This document shows, piece after piece, positions 31,405 to 38,829 of a stretch of 64,000 nucleotides of DNA (positions are counted from its first letter, which is position 1; the number at the start of each line of letters is the position of its first letter). Below the pieces are notes generated by a model, which saw only the letters and a list, made by a program, of their open reading frames with translations, had not been told where the DNA came from and made no database searches. The stretch is taken from assembly GCF_041080815.1 (NCBI RefSeq), contig NZ_CP160205.1, positions 248,001-312,000 of the forward strand. The letters run 5' to 3'. This DNA is from Mucilaginibacter yixingensis. GTDB lineage: Bacteria > Bacteroidota > Bacteroidia > Sphingobacteriales > Sphingobacteriaceae. Position numbers and translations under genes: made by a program.

Positions 31405-32238
31405 ATGAAATCGTTAATTAAAGACTACCTCACGGTTACTAAGAAAGAATGGAACGGGCTGGTGGTTTTAATATTGTTGATCATAGCTGTTTGGATGGCT
31501 CCAGTCGTGTACCAAAGGGTGCACAAAGATAAGCTAATTAATTTAAATGGCTTTGACGCTACGGCTGCCCGATTGCACATGCAACCCACGGATACCGCCG
31601 CAACCATTGCGGTCAAAATGTTCAGATTTAACCCTAATCATCTGCCGGCGACCGATTGGCAAAAGCTGGGACTAAATGATCATCAAATCACTACCATTCA
31701 GCATTACGAAGCTAAAGGCGGCCGCTTTTACACCAAGGCCGATCTAAAAAAGATTTATGCTATTACCGCCATAGATTATAAACGTCTGGAGCCCTATATC
31801 AATCTGCCTGAAAAGGACGATTATACAGAAAAATCCTTCACCATAGTAGAATTGAACAGCGCTGACTCGACCCGGATGACCACTATTCGTGGCATTGGCC
31901 CGGGTTATGCCGTGCGCATTATCCGTTACCGCGATAGGTTGGGTGGCTTCTATAAGAAAGAGCAGTTGAAGGAGATTTTCGGGATAGATTCGTTAATGTA
32001 CCATGATCTGGCGCCGCAGGTTAGTGTAGATGCTGCACGCATCAGCAAGATCAATCTCAATATCGTTACCCTGAACAACCTGCTGGTGTTTCCGTACCTG
32101 AGCTACAAGCAGAAGAATGCTATTGTAGAATACCGCAACCAGCATGGAAACTACGCGGCGCTGGACGATCTGAAAAATATTCCCATTATTGATGACGGAA
32201 TTTTAAGTAAAATTGCACCCTACATTACGTTTAAATAA
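31405..32238 (+). CDS. Helix-hairpin-helix protein (ComEA-like)
   Basis: A 277-residue protein. A cytoplasmic N-terminus and one transmembrane segment (about 18-35) are followed by at least two pairs of helix-hairpin-helix units. The clearest (about 148-200) reads VELNSADSTRMTTIRGIGPGYAVRIIRYRD, the ComEA/ComE1 pattern that binds duplex DNA without sequence specificity; a degenerate unit follows (NLNIVTLNNLLVFPYL). Membrane-anchored relatives take part in DNA uptake. The role in this organism is open. The stop is 3 bp before apt, so they are co-transcribed. Confidence 0.82.
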   Translation: MKSLIKDYLTVTKKEWNGLVVLILLIIAVWMAPVVYQRVHKDKLINLNGFDATAARLHMQPTDTAATIAVKMFRFNPNHLPATDWQKLGLNDHQITTIQHYEAKGGRFYTKADLKKIYAITAIDYKRLEPYINLPEKDDYTEKSFTIVELNSADSTRMTTIRGIGPGYAVRIIRYRDRLGGFYKKEQLKEIFGIDSLMYHDLAPQVSVDAARISKINLNIVTLNNLLVFPYLSYKQKNAIVEYRNQHGNYAALDDLKNIPIIDDGILSKIAPYITFK

Positions 32239-32241
32239 GCC

Positions 32242-32769
32242 ATGATAGAGCAACGCATCAAAGCCTCCATTAGAGATATTCATGATTTTCCGAAACCGGG
32301 TATCATCTTTAAAGATATCACCCCGATATTGAAAGACGCGCAACTATGTGAGGGGATTCTGGACGCCTTTGTAGAACAGCTGAAAGGGACAGAGATTGAT
32401 GTGGTAGCAGGGGTGGAAAGCCGCGGTTTTTTGTTCGGACTATCATTGGCCTGCCGCCTGGGTGTGCCCTTTGTGCCGGTACGTAAAGCGGGCAAATTGC
32501 CTTATGCCATCAAACAAAAAGTGTATGAACTGGAATATGGTCAGGCCACCATTGAGTTGCACACCGATGCCTTTGAACCCGGTGCCCGCGTACTGATCCA
32601 TGACGACCTGCTGGCTACAGGGGGCACCGTGACTGCTGCCAGCGAGTTGATAGCCGAAATGGGTGGAACGGTAGTTGGTTTTAGCTTTGTAGTTGGTTTG
32701 GGCTTTTTAAATGGTAAAGAGAAGATAGAGCCGATATCAGAAAATATTGTGGTGTTGGCAGGGTATTAA
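32242..32769 (+). CDS. apt: Adenine phosphoribosyltransferase
   Basis: A 175-residue type I phosphoribosyltransferase converting adenine and PRPP to AMP in purine salvage. The PRPP-binding loop is VLIHDDLLATGGT (about 118-130), and the N-terminal hood reads DFPKPGIIFKDITPIL. Length is typical. It follows the helix-hairpin-helix gene by 3 bp and is followed by a large inverted repeat. Confidence 0.96.
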   Translation: MIEQRIKASIRDIHDFPKPGIIFKDITPILKDAQLCEGILDAFVEQLKGTEIDVVAGVESRGFLFGLSLACRLGVPFVPVRKAGKLPYAIKQKVYELEYGQATIELHTDAFEPGARVLIHDDLLATGGTVTAASELIAEMGGTVVGFSFVVGLGFLNGKEKIEPISENIVVLAGY

Positions 32770-32778
32770 GCCCCGGGG

Positions 32779-32990
32779 CCTTTGAAGAGTAATAGCCCAT
32801 CAATTGGCAGGAGTATAACAAATCCCTCCTTGGGGAGGGGCGCGGTGGTTTTGTGAAGTGGCGGGGAGGGGTTTATATCGTATGCAATCGCATAAACCCC
32901 TCCCTACACCCTCCCAAGGGAGGGAATAGCACTGGCCTTCGCGTCTTTAGATGCTTACTGCCTCTTTATGGGCTATTACCCTTTGAAGGG
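32779..32990. repeat. 212-bp nested inverted repeat
   Basis: Outer arms CCTTTGAAGAGTAATAGCCC (32779 on) and GGGCTATTACCCTTTGAAGG (to about 32990). Inner arms are CCCTCCTTGGGGAGGG and CCTCCCAAGGGAGGG, with a central stem GGAGGGGTTTAT/ATAAACCCCTCC. It occupies the space between apt and the small membrane-protein gene. No coding sequence is seen. Confidence 0.82.
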
Positions 32991-33056
32991 GGGAGTAATG
33001 GTATTTTTAATATTGAATCTTCGATAAATAATTCTCCCTTTTAGGGGGTGAGGGGT

Positions 33057-33317
33057 ATGTTGAATAAAGATAGCCTGGTAACCGGTACATTAATTGGTTT
33101 GGTATTTCCGACGACATCGGTATTGGCACTGGATGTGGTATGGTACGATCCATACCTGAACGGTAAACCCGGTGTGCCTTACCTGATAGCCATTGCACTT
33201 AACTTGCTGCTCTTGAAATATTTTGCAAAAAAGGAGACTATTAAAACGGTGCAAGGCATTATGGCCATTACCTTTGTGTTTATGCTGTTGGTGTTTTTAT
33301 TTAGAATTAGAGCATGA
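33057..33317 (+). CDS. Small membrane protein upstream of lpxB
   Basis: An 86-residue protein with three hydrophobic stretches (about 8-28, 37-55 and 63-82), probably an inner-membrane protein. ATG 33057 is preferred over an in-frame GTG at 33048. The stop overlaps the lpxB start by 4 bp (ATGA), so the two are coupled; small unassigned membrane proteins of this kind are common before lpxB in Bacteroidota. The function is unknown. Confidence 0.78.
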   Translation: MLNKDSLVTGTLIGLVFPTTSVLALDVVWYDPYLNGKPGVPYLIAIALNLLLLKYFAKKETIKTVQGIMAITFVFMLLVFLFRIRA

Positions 33318-34432
33318 AATATTACCTGGTAGCAGGCGAGGCCTCGGGCGATTTGCACGGCGCCAACTTAATGAAAGCACTGAAGGCATTGGACGTCTCT
33401 GCAGAGTTTCGCTACTATGGCGGCGATTTGATGCAGGCCCAAGGCGGTACGCTGGTGAAGCATTATGCCGATATGGCCTTTATGGGTTTTGTGGAAGTGG
33501 TAGCCAACCTGCGCACTATTCTAAGAAACCTGAAGGCTTGCAAAGCTGACGTTGCCGCCTGGCAACCGGATGTGCTGATATTGATTGATTTTCCTGGCTT
33601 TAACCTCAAACTGGCTGATTTTGCCAAGCAGCAGGGTTTGCTGGTTTGCTACTATATATCGCCCAAAGTATGGGCCTGGAACCAAAAACGGGTGCTGAAG
33701 ATTAAACGTATTGTAGATCACCTGTTCTGTATCCTGCCGTTTGAGGTTGATTTTTACAAGAGTTGGGATTATAAGGTTGATTACGTTGGCAACCCACTGC
33801 TGGATGCCAAAGCTGCTTTTAAGCCCGATGCCGGTTTCAGAAGCAAACACGGGCTGGAAGGTAAAAAGCTGGTAGCCTTACTGCCTGGCAGCCGCCGGCA
33901 GGAGATTAGCCGGTTGTTGCCTGATATGTTGCAGATCGCGTCGCGTTTCCCAGATCATCAGTTTGTGGTGGCCGGTGCCCCCTCGTTTCAGTTAGATTAT
34001 TACAAAGAGTTTCTGGGCGATAGCCATATCCCTGTGGTGTTTAATGCTACGTATGATTTGTTGCACCAGGCGGATGCAGCCGTGGTGGCTTCCGGTACCG
34101 CTACGTTAGAAACCGCATTGTTCCACGTGCCACAATTGGTGGTATATAAAGGTAGCCCGGTGAGTATTGGGATTGCCCGTATGGTGATTAAGATCAAATT
34201 TATATCGCTGGTTAACCTGATTATGGACAAACTGGTGGTAAAAGAATTGATTCAGCAGGACTGCAACCCGCAACAAATTGGGGACGAGATGGAGCTGTTG
34301 TTAAACAATGCTGATTATCGTAATGCCATGCTGGCCAATTATGACGAGCTGGATGTGCGCATGGGCGAGCCCGGCGCGTCGGAACGGACGGCTGGATTGA
34401 TTGTGAAGTATTTGGGGGAGAGAGGGAAGTAA
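33314..34432 (+). CDS. lpxB: Lipid-A-disaccharide synthase
   Basis: A 372-residue peripheral membrane glycosyltransferase (GT19) that joins UDP-diacylglucosamine and lipid X to make the lipid A disaccharide. The start AGEASGDLHGANLM is the family signature. KVWAWNQKRV (about 119-128), LPGSRRQEI (about 192-200) and VASGTATLE (about 258-266) mark the nucleotide-binding and active-site loops. It overlaps the upstream small membrane protein gene by 4 bp. The lipid A pathway is also represented by the lpxK fragment at the window end. Confidence 0.95.
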   Translation: MKYYLVAGEASGDLHGANLMKALKALDVSAEFRYYGGDLMQAQGGTLVKHYADMAFMGFVEVVANLRTILRNLKACKADVAAWQPDVLILIDFPGFNLKLADFAKQQGLLVCYYISPKVWAWNQKRVLKIKRIVDHLFCILPFEVDFYKSWDYKVDYVGNPLLDAKAAFKPDAGFRSKHGLEGKKLVALLPGSRRQEISRLLPDMLQIASRFPDHQFVVAGAPSFQLDYYKEFLGDSHIPVVFNATYDLLHQADAAVVASGTATLETALFHVPQLVVYKGSPVSIGIARMVIKIKFISLVNLIMDKLVVKELIQQDCNPQQIGDEMELLLNNADYRNAMLANYDELDVRMGEPGASERTAGLIVKYLGERGK

Positions 34433-34443
34433 TAATACATATT

Positions 34444-34492
34444 GTCATTGCTGGAGCGCCCAACATAGCCATACCAATTCCTCAGCAATGAC
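34444..34492. repeat. Short GTCATTGCTG palindrome
   Basis: GTCATTGCTG and CAGCAATGAC are perfect 10-bp arms 29 bp apart, just after lpxB. It resembles the outer arms of the family B elements. Confidence 0.75.
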
Positions 34493-34515
34493 AAAGGGAA
34501 CATTTCGATATCTTA

Positions 34516-34704
34516 TTACTTCGCCGTATCAGCGGTGTTTTTGATCAGTATTACCCCCTGAAAAAAGAATAACAATGATATAACGCCCACTACTATCAGT
34601 GTAGTGAATTGTCTACTATGTTGTATAATGTTTGCACCGGTATAAATTAAGCCAACAATACCTAGTATAGTTAAAATGGCTCCAAATAAGCGTTTTAAGT
34701 TCAT
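34516..34704 (-). CDS. Small two-helix membrane protein
   Basis: A 62-residue protein with two transmembrane segments (about 8-27 and 35-54) linked by a basic loop and a short charged tail, which favours a real gene over chance. No family is recognised. It diverges from the SPFH gene across 81 bp. Confidence 0.6.
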   Translation of the reverse strand: MNLKRLFGAILTILGIVGLIYTGANIIQHSRQFTTLIVVGVISLLFFFQGVILIKNTADTAK

Positions 34705-34785
34705 GACATTCGTTTTGACATTTTACTACTTCAAATTACAAACCAATAATTAAACCTATATTTAAACCATAAACCATTTATCGCC

Positions 34786-35715
34786 ATGTTAGTAACAGCC
34801 GTTATCATTCTTTTTATCATAATTATTGTACTGGGCACCTCATTTGTCACCATCAGGCAAGGCACTGTTGGGGTAATTACCGTGTTTGGTAAGTACCGCC
34901 GTGTGTTAACTCCCGGTCTTAATTTTAAGATTCCCTTTATTGAGAACCTGTATGCCCGTATTTCCGTGCAGAACCGTTCGGTTGAATTGGAGTTTCAGGC
35001 CGTAACCATTGACCAGGCCAACGTTTACTTCAAAGCCATGCTGCTGTACTCTGTACTGGACCAACAAGAGGAAACCATTAAAAACGTAGCCTTTAAATTT
35101 ATTGACGAGCGCAACCTGATGCAGGCGCTGGTGCGTACCATTGAGGGTTCTATCCGAGCCTTTGTGGCCACCAAACGCCAGGCAGATGTACTGATACTGC
35201 GTCGTGAGATTGTAGAACACGTAAAAGACCAAATTGACAACGTGCTGGAAACCTGGGGTTATCATCTACAGGATTTACAGCTGAACGATATTACTTTTGA
35301 CGAAGTAGTGATGAAATCAATGAGCCAGGTGGTATCATCAAATAACCTGAAAGCTGCTGCAGAGAATGAGGGGCAGGCACTGCTCATCACCAAAACCAAA
35401 GCCGCAGAGGCCGAGGGTAACGCCATCAAAATTGCTGCAGAGGCCGAGCGCCAGGCAGCACAGCTGCGCGGTCAGGGTATTGCCCTCTTCCGCGAAGAGG
35501 TGGCCAAGGGTATGACGGTTGCCGCTAAAGAGATGCAACAGGCCAATATGGATACTTCGGTAATTATGTTCACCATGTGGACGGAAGCCATCAAGCACTT
35601 CGCTGAGAACTCTGAAGGCAACGTAATCTTCCTGGATGGATCAAGCGAGAACATGCAGAAAACCATGCGAGAGATGATGAGCCTGGAGATGCTGGACAGG
35701 AACAATAAGAAATAA
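34786..35715 (+). CDS. SPFH/Band 7 (stomatin-prohibitin) family protein
   Basis: A 309-residue protein. An N-terminal membrane anchor (about 2-20) is followed by an SPFH domain (about 22-200, GVITVFGKYRRVLTPGLNFKIPFIE) and an alanine- and glutamate-rich helical tail (about 200-270, ALLITKTKAAEAEGNAIKIA) that oligomerises. The family organises membrane microdomains and chaperones membrane proteases such as FtsH. No NfeD gene, the usual partner of slipins, is adjacent. It ends at a strong terminator. Confidence 0.9.
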   Translation: MLVTAVIILFIIIIVLGTSFVTIRQGTVGVITVFGKYRRVLTPGLNFKIPFIENLYARISVQNRSVELEFQAVTIDQANVYFKAMLLYSVLDQQEETIKNVAFKFIDERNLMQALVRTIEGSIRAFVATKRQADVLILRREIVEHVKDQIDNVLETWGYHLQDLQLNDITFDEVVMKSMSQVVSSNNLKAAAENEGQALLITKTKAAEAEGNAIKIAAEAERQAAQLRGQGIALFREEVAKGMTVAAKEMQQANMDTSVIMFTMWTEAIKHFAENSEGNVIFLDGSSENMQKTMREMMSLEMLDRNNKK

Positions 35716-35757
35716 AACAAAACAGCCCGGTTGATGAGACCGGGCTGTTTTGTTTTA
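35716..35757 (+). terminator. Terminator after the SPFH gene
   Basis: AAACAGCCCGGT and ACCGGGCTGTTT are perfect 12-bp arms around 7 bases, followed by TGTTTTA. Confidence 0.93.
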
Positions 35758-35768
35758 GTGGCCACGAT

Positions 35769-35850
35769 GTCATGCTGAGGAACGAAGCATCTCTGTGGGT
35801 ATAAATAGCGACTGGGCTATCTTCAGAGATGCTTCGTTCCTCAGCATGAC
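35769..35850. repeat. Palindromic intergenic repeat, family B, copy 1
   Basis: The outer arm GTCATGCTGAGGAACGAAGC, continuing ATCTCTG, is complemented perfectly at the other end: about 27-bp arms in an 82-bp element between the SPFH and ku genes. Copies are at 53482-53562 and 60856-60950. Confidence 0.93.
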
Positions 35851-35869
35851 ATGCGGGATAGAGGAGCAG

Positions 35870-36640
35870 TCATGCACCCTTCTTATGGCTCAAGCTCTGC
35901 ATCAATTGATCATACAAATCATCACTCTTGGTGGTCTTCGGTTTGAGTTTCTTGATGGTTGGGCGTTTGCCTTTAGCTTTGGCCTTGATGATCTCCAGTA
36001 GCTCGTTATGATAATTGTCTTTGTATTTCGACACATCGAACTTTTCCGAATATTGATCAATCAGCGCGAGGCCGACTTTCAGCTCTTTATCGGTTACCTT
36101 TACCTCCTGCGATACATTCAAATCATCCATCCCACGAATTTCCTGCGCGAAGCGGATTTTGGTCACTACCAGCACATTGCTGACCGGGTGCACAATACAC
36201 AAATTCTCGTTATTGCGGAGTACGAAACGGGCCAATCCGGCCTTTTTGGATTTGAGCATGGCCTGTACCAGCAAACCATAGGCTTTGTTGTTTTTGGAAT
36301 CCGGCTCGGCATAGTAAGACGTTTCGTAAAACATCGGGTCAACCTCGGCAATGTTTACAAAGCTTTCTATTTCTATCTCTTTACTTTTCTCGGACGCAGC
36401 ATCTTCAAAATCGGTATCCTCCAAAATCACGTATTCATCGTCAAGCTTGTACCCTTTTACAATCTTGTCATACGGCACTTCTTTGCGGGTATCCTCGTTG
36501 ATGCGCTGGTAGCGGATGCGGGCATGATCGCGCGAGTCGAGCATATCCAAACTCAGCGAACTGCTTTGCACCGCCGAGTACAGCTTAACAGGAATATTAA
36601 CCAGCCCGAAACCAATCGAGCCCTTCCATATCGATCTCAT
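35870..36640 (-). CDS. ku: Ku DNA end-binding protein
   Basis: A 256-residue bacterial Ku homodimer subunit, which binds double-strand ends for non-homologous end joining. The start was set at 36640 because the product then begins MRSIWKGSIGFGLVNIPVKLY, the universal N-terminus of bacterial Ku; the frame runs 42 codons further upstream without conservation. The core beta-barrel (about 1-190) is followed by a lysine-rich C-terminal tail (KAKAKGKRPTIKKLKPKTTK) that contacts DNA and LigD. No ligD is in the window. A second palindrome lies upstream at 36856-36870. Confidence 0.95.
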   Translation of the reverse strand: MRSIWKGSIGFGLVNIPVKLYSAVQSSSLSLDMLDSRDHARIRYQRINEDTRKEVPYDKIVKGYKLDDEYVILEDTDFEDAASEKSKEIEIESFVNIAEVDPMFYETSYYAEPDSKNNKAYGLLVQAMLKSKKAGLARFVLRNNENLCIVHPVSNVLVVTKIRFAQEIRGMDDLNVSQEVKVTDKELKVGLALIDQYSEKFDVSKYKDNYHNELLEIIKAKAKGKRPTIKKLKPKTTKSDDLYDQLMQSLSHKKGA

Positions 36641-36855
36641 AATAAAAGCATTGAGACTGATATAACCGATGAGCGGGCAAAGGGTTTTTGATGAAAACCA
36701 AGCCCCTGGGAAAACACAAATTTGGGATCCAATGAATACACCTCGTAATTGCGAGGTATGAAGCAATCTTCTATGTTGAAAAGCAACCTTTAGTTTTTAC
36801 TTTTTGTTAACTTTAAGTTACTGTGAAACGTTTTCCGAAGCTTACTTTTCAAACA

Positions 36856-36870
36856 TACTAACTCTTAGTA
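36856..36870. promoter_or_regulatory. Perfect dyad TACTAA-CTC-TTAGTA
   Basis: Perfect 6-bp arms around 3 bp, about 216 bp upstream of the ku start codon. The half sites resemble those of the AACTAA/TTAGTT operators at 38.8 and 57.4 kb, but the spacing is one base shorter. A regulatory role is possible but unproven. Confidence 0.35.
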
Positions 36871-36895
36871 AGACAGCCCATAAATGCATACTCGA

Positions 36896-36940
36896 TTTGC
36901 ATCCGCAGAGATTGCTTCGTTTCTTGCAGAGATGAAGTGG
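36896..36940. repeat. Fragment of a family B repeat
   Basis: Contains ATCCGCAGAGATTGCTTCGT, matching the right arm of the family B element at 60856-60950; the left arm is absent. The surrounding bases (36641-37096) contain no other gene. Confidence 0.55.
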
Positions 36941-36963
36941 TATAGAGTTGCGGTTAATGTATC

Positions 36964-36991
36964 TAAAAAAGCCGGCGCATAAAGCGCCGGC
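36964..36991 (-). terminator. Terminator for the small secreted-peptide gene
   Basis: Read on the - strand: GCCGGCGC, TTTAT loop, GCGCCGGC, then TTTTTT. It lies 106 bp downstream of the 48-codon gene at 37097-37243 and points the same way. Confidence 0.82.
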
Positions 36992-37096
36992 CCCCTATAT
37001 ATTCAATTTTAAATTACTTACGTTTTTGAGTTTTGGCCCCTATTAAGGTTAAAATTGACGGGCAAGGTGCGCTGGCGAACAGTTTTCTACAGTGCT

Positions 37097-37243
37097 TCAC
37101 TCTCGGGTGGATGCATTGCTGATTTTTGTTGGATTTTGTGAACGCACTTTATTTTGCTGCTGTGCAAAAGCTTTAACAGCAATGGTAATAGTGATCAGAA
37201 TAAAAAATAACAGGCATGCCCGTTTCAGGTTATTAAATTGCAT
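37097..37243 (-). CDS. Putative 48-residue secreted peptide
   Basis: A short ORF with a complete signal peptide: basic N-terminus (MQFNNLKRAC), hydrophobic core (LLFFILITITIAV), and a cleavage site after AFA, leaving a mature peptide of about 21 residues rich in Gln, Asn, Ser and Lys (QQQNKVRSQNPTKISNASTR). A strong intrinsic terminator lies 106 bp downstream on the same strand. A partial -7 element (TATCTTCG) lies about 35 bp upstream. It has no recognised family. The signal peptide plus terminator make it more than a chance ORF, but conservation has not been checked. Confidence 0.55.
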   Translation of the reverse strand: MQFNNLKRACLLFFILITITIAVKAFAQQQNKVRSQNPTKISNASTRE

Positions 37244-37416
37244 TGGGTTTAGAATGTTTATTAATTGGTAAAAGCGAAGATATTACTTTGTATCATATTT
37301 GCTACTTAATGAGGAAAAATTCAGGCTAAATTTTTGTTAAGTTTTTAATCCGTTATGGCCGAACAACGGCTCCAGAGGTTTGTTTTATAGGTAACAAGCC
37401 AATTAAACATTAGGTC

Positions 37417-37875
37417 ATGAACGCAGAAAAATCAAAATCTGCCGAGGCGCAGATGCTTATCCGCCGGCCGGTTGCCGAGGTTTTTAACGCCTTTGTTGAT
37501 CCGGAAGAAACCACCAAGTTTTGGTTTACCAAAAGCAGCGGCCGGCTGGAGCTTAATAAAACGGTTAATTGGGAGTGGGAGATGTACGGCGTATCCAGTC
37601 CGGTAAAAACCACCATGCTGATTGAAAATGTACAGATCAGCATAGAGTGGGGGGAGCCGCCAACATTCGTCGATTTTAATTTTAAACCGATGGGAGATGA
37701 GGCTACCTATCTCACCATACAACATTACGGCTTCAACAAAACGGGCGACGAACTGATTCAGGCTATCAAAGATTCAACAGGCGGTTTCACAACGGTAATT
37801 GATGGACTGAAGGCCTGGCTGGAACACGGTATACAGCTAAATCTGGTGGCTGATAAGTTTCCGCATGGGAAGTAG
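37417..37875 (+). CDS. SRPBCC/AHSA1-like domain protein
   Basis: A 152-residue cytoplasmic protein of the Bet v 1-like (START/SRPBCC) fold. It has the N-terminal pattern IRRPVAEVFNAFVDPEETTKFWF, typical of the AHSA1 (activator of Hsp90 ATPase-like) subgroup, and a C-terminal helix GGFTTVIDGLKAWLEHGIQLN. Such proteins bind hydrophobic ligands in a cavity; the ligand is unknown. It converges with the TonB_C gene that follows, with only 1 bp between the stops. Confidence 0.85.
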   Translation: MNAEKSKSAEAQMLIRRPVAEVFNAFVDPEETTKFWFTKSSGRLELNKTVNWEWEMYGVSSPVKTTMLIENVQISIEWGEPPTFVDFNFKPMGDEATYLTIQHYGFNKTGDELIQAIKDSTGGFTTVIDGLKAWLEHGIQLNLVADKFPHGK

Positions 37876-37876
37876 T

Positions 37877-38269
37877 TTAGTCTAATTGCGGGTCAATATA
37901 CACCGGTATGGTATATCGCATTCGTACCGGTCTGCCTTTAACTTTGGCTGGTATCCACCGTGGCGAAAGTTTTAATACACGTATCAATTCGTTATCTATT
38001 TGCGATGCAGGTTTGCGCACTGCTTTAAAGCCTGATAGTGTACCGTCTTTTTCTATTATAAAACTCACTACGGCCTTACCTGTTACTGCTTCACCTTGCT
38101 TAATATCAGGGTAACGTATATGCTTGTTAATAAAGGTATAAAACTTATCTATCCCGCCGGGAAACTCCGCCGATTGCTCAACAGCGTTATAGATTTTTTC
38201 TTTATGCTGCGATTGGCAGGTGATGGAAAAACTACAAATCAGTATGACGAAAAGCGTACGTAAAAACAT
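37877..38269 (-). CDS. Secreted single TonB C-terminal-domain protein (type 1)
   Basis: A 130-residue protein. A signal sequence (about 1-20, with a possible lipobox FSITC) is directly followed by one TonB C-terminal domain (EQSAEFPGGIDKFYTF ... YTIPVYID). It lacks the cytoplasmic anchor and the proline-rich periplasm-spanning region of true TonB energy transducers, so it cannot draw on ExbBD. The domain resembles the first TonB_C domain of the BlaR1-like protein at 57865-59577 (VSFIIEKDG; DNE..RV.KLSP). It lies 98 bp after the paralogue at 38368, past a hairpin. Confidence 0.85.
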   Translation of the reverse strand: MFLRTLFVILICSFSITCQSQHKEKIYNAVEQSAEFPGGIDKFYTFINKHIRYPDIKQGEAVTGKAVVSFIIEKDGTLSGFKAVRKPASQIDNELIRVLKLSPRWIPAKVKGRPVRMRYTIPVYIDPQLD

Positions 38270-38284
38270 TGCTCTAAAATTAAC

Positions 38285-38318
38285 AAAGTCCGGCCATCAT
38301 CGCGATAGCCGGACTTTT
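38285..38318. terminator. Hairpin between the two TonB_C genes
   Basis: AAAGTCCGGC and GCCGGACTTT are perfect 10-bp arms around 13 bases. On the - strand it follows the 38368-38763 gene and may attenuate readthrough into the second gene. Confidence 0.72.
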
Positions 38319-38367
38319 AGGATTAAACAAAAAACGTCTCTATAGAAGAGAACTTAAACTCTTGGGC

Positions 38368-38763
38368 CTACCGTTGAAACAAGATAGGAATGGTATATTG
38401 TTGCCTTACCGGTTTATTGTCATGCATAGCAGCATTCCACTTCGGAGATAATTTCATTACGCGTATCGCTTCTTCATCGCATCCGTAGCCAATGCCCCTA
38501 ACTACTTTGATGTCTGTAAGCGAACCATCCTTCTCTACCACGAAGGTTAAAAATACCTTGCCCTGTACATTGTTCTTTTTAGCATCCGGCGGATATTTGA
38601 GGTTCTTACTCATAAATTTAAAAAACGAATCTATGCCTCCCGGAAACTCTGCCGATTGCTCTATTTTGCTATAGATTTCTTCTTGTTCTTGTGCGTGCAA
38701 CTTGCCAATAGAGAACAGCAGTGCGGCTATCAGTAGTAATGTTTTTAGACCCTTAATTTTCAT
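38368..38763 (-). CDS. Secreted single TonB C-terminal-domain protein (type 2)
   Basis: A 131-residue protein. A Sec signal peptide (ending KLHAQ) is followed by one TonB C-terminal domain (EQSAEFPGGIDSFFKFM ... QQYTIPILF), without a transmembrane or proline-rich spacer. It is very similar to the second TonB_C domain of the BlaR1-like protein (shared NVQGKVFLTF, RGIG.GCDEEAIRV and PKWN). Its promoter contains two copies of the dyad found in the blaI promoter. The two facts together suggest common control and perhaps interaction with the same ligand or receptor. The function is unknown. Confidence 0.87.
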   Translation of the reverse strand: MKIKGLKTLLLIAALLFSIGKLHAQEQEEIYSKIEQSAEFPGGIDSFFKFMSKNLKYPPDAKKNNVQGKVFLTFVVEKDGSLTDIKVVRGIGYGCDEEAIRVMKLSPKWNAAMHDNKPVRQQYTIPILFQR

Positions 38764-38779
38764 TCGATAAAATTTAAAT

Positions 38780-38795
38780 AACTAATTGATTAGTT
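38780..38795. promoter_or_regulatory. Putative BlaI-type operator, site 1
   Basis: AACTAA-TTGA-TTAGTT, perfect 6-bp half sites (7 bp with flanking bases), between the promoter -7 element and the start codon at 38763. It matches 38802-38817 and 57400-57415. Confidence 0.68.
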
Positions 38796-38798
38796 GTT

Positions 38799-38829
38799 TA
38801 AAACTAATGCATTAGTTTGTCGAATGCAA
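38799..38829 (-). promoter_or_regulatory. Promoter of the secreted TonB_C gene
   Basis: On the - strand: TTG (38829-38827), a 20-bp spacer, then TAGTTTTA (38806-38799), one base off TAnnTTTG. The spacer and the -7 element contain operator site 2. The geometry is the same as in the blaI promoter. Confidence 0.65.
38801..38818. promoter_or_regulatory. Putative BlaI-type operator, site 2
   Basis: An 18-bp perfect palindrome with core AACTAA-TGCA-TTAGTT overlapping the -7 region of the TonB_C gene promoter. Its centre is 22 bp, about two helical turns, from that of site 1, so two dimers could bind the same face. Confidence 0.72.

Noticed and set aside
33048-33056. Upstream GTG start for the small membrane-protein gene, and similar upstream TTG/GTG starts (6136, 13201, 28759, 52418, 57437)
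   Set aside because: In each case an ATG downstream gives a clean signal peptide or conserved N-terminus, and the upstream start lies in a repeat, promoter or leader.
36008-36691. 227-codon ORF on the + strand opposite ku
   Set aside because: It is the antisense of the Ku gene with no recognisable protein features; Ku has a conserved N-terminus and composition.
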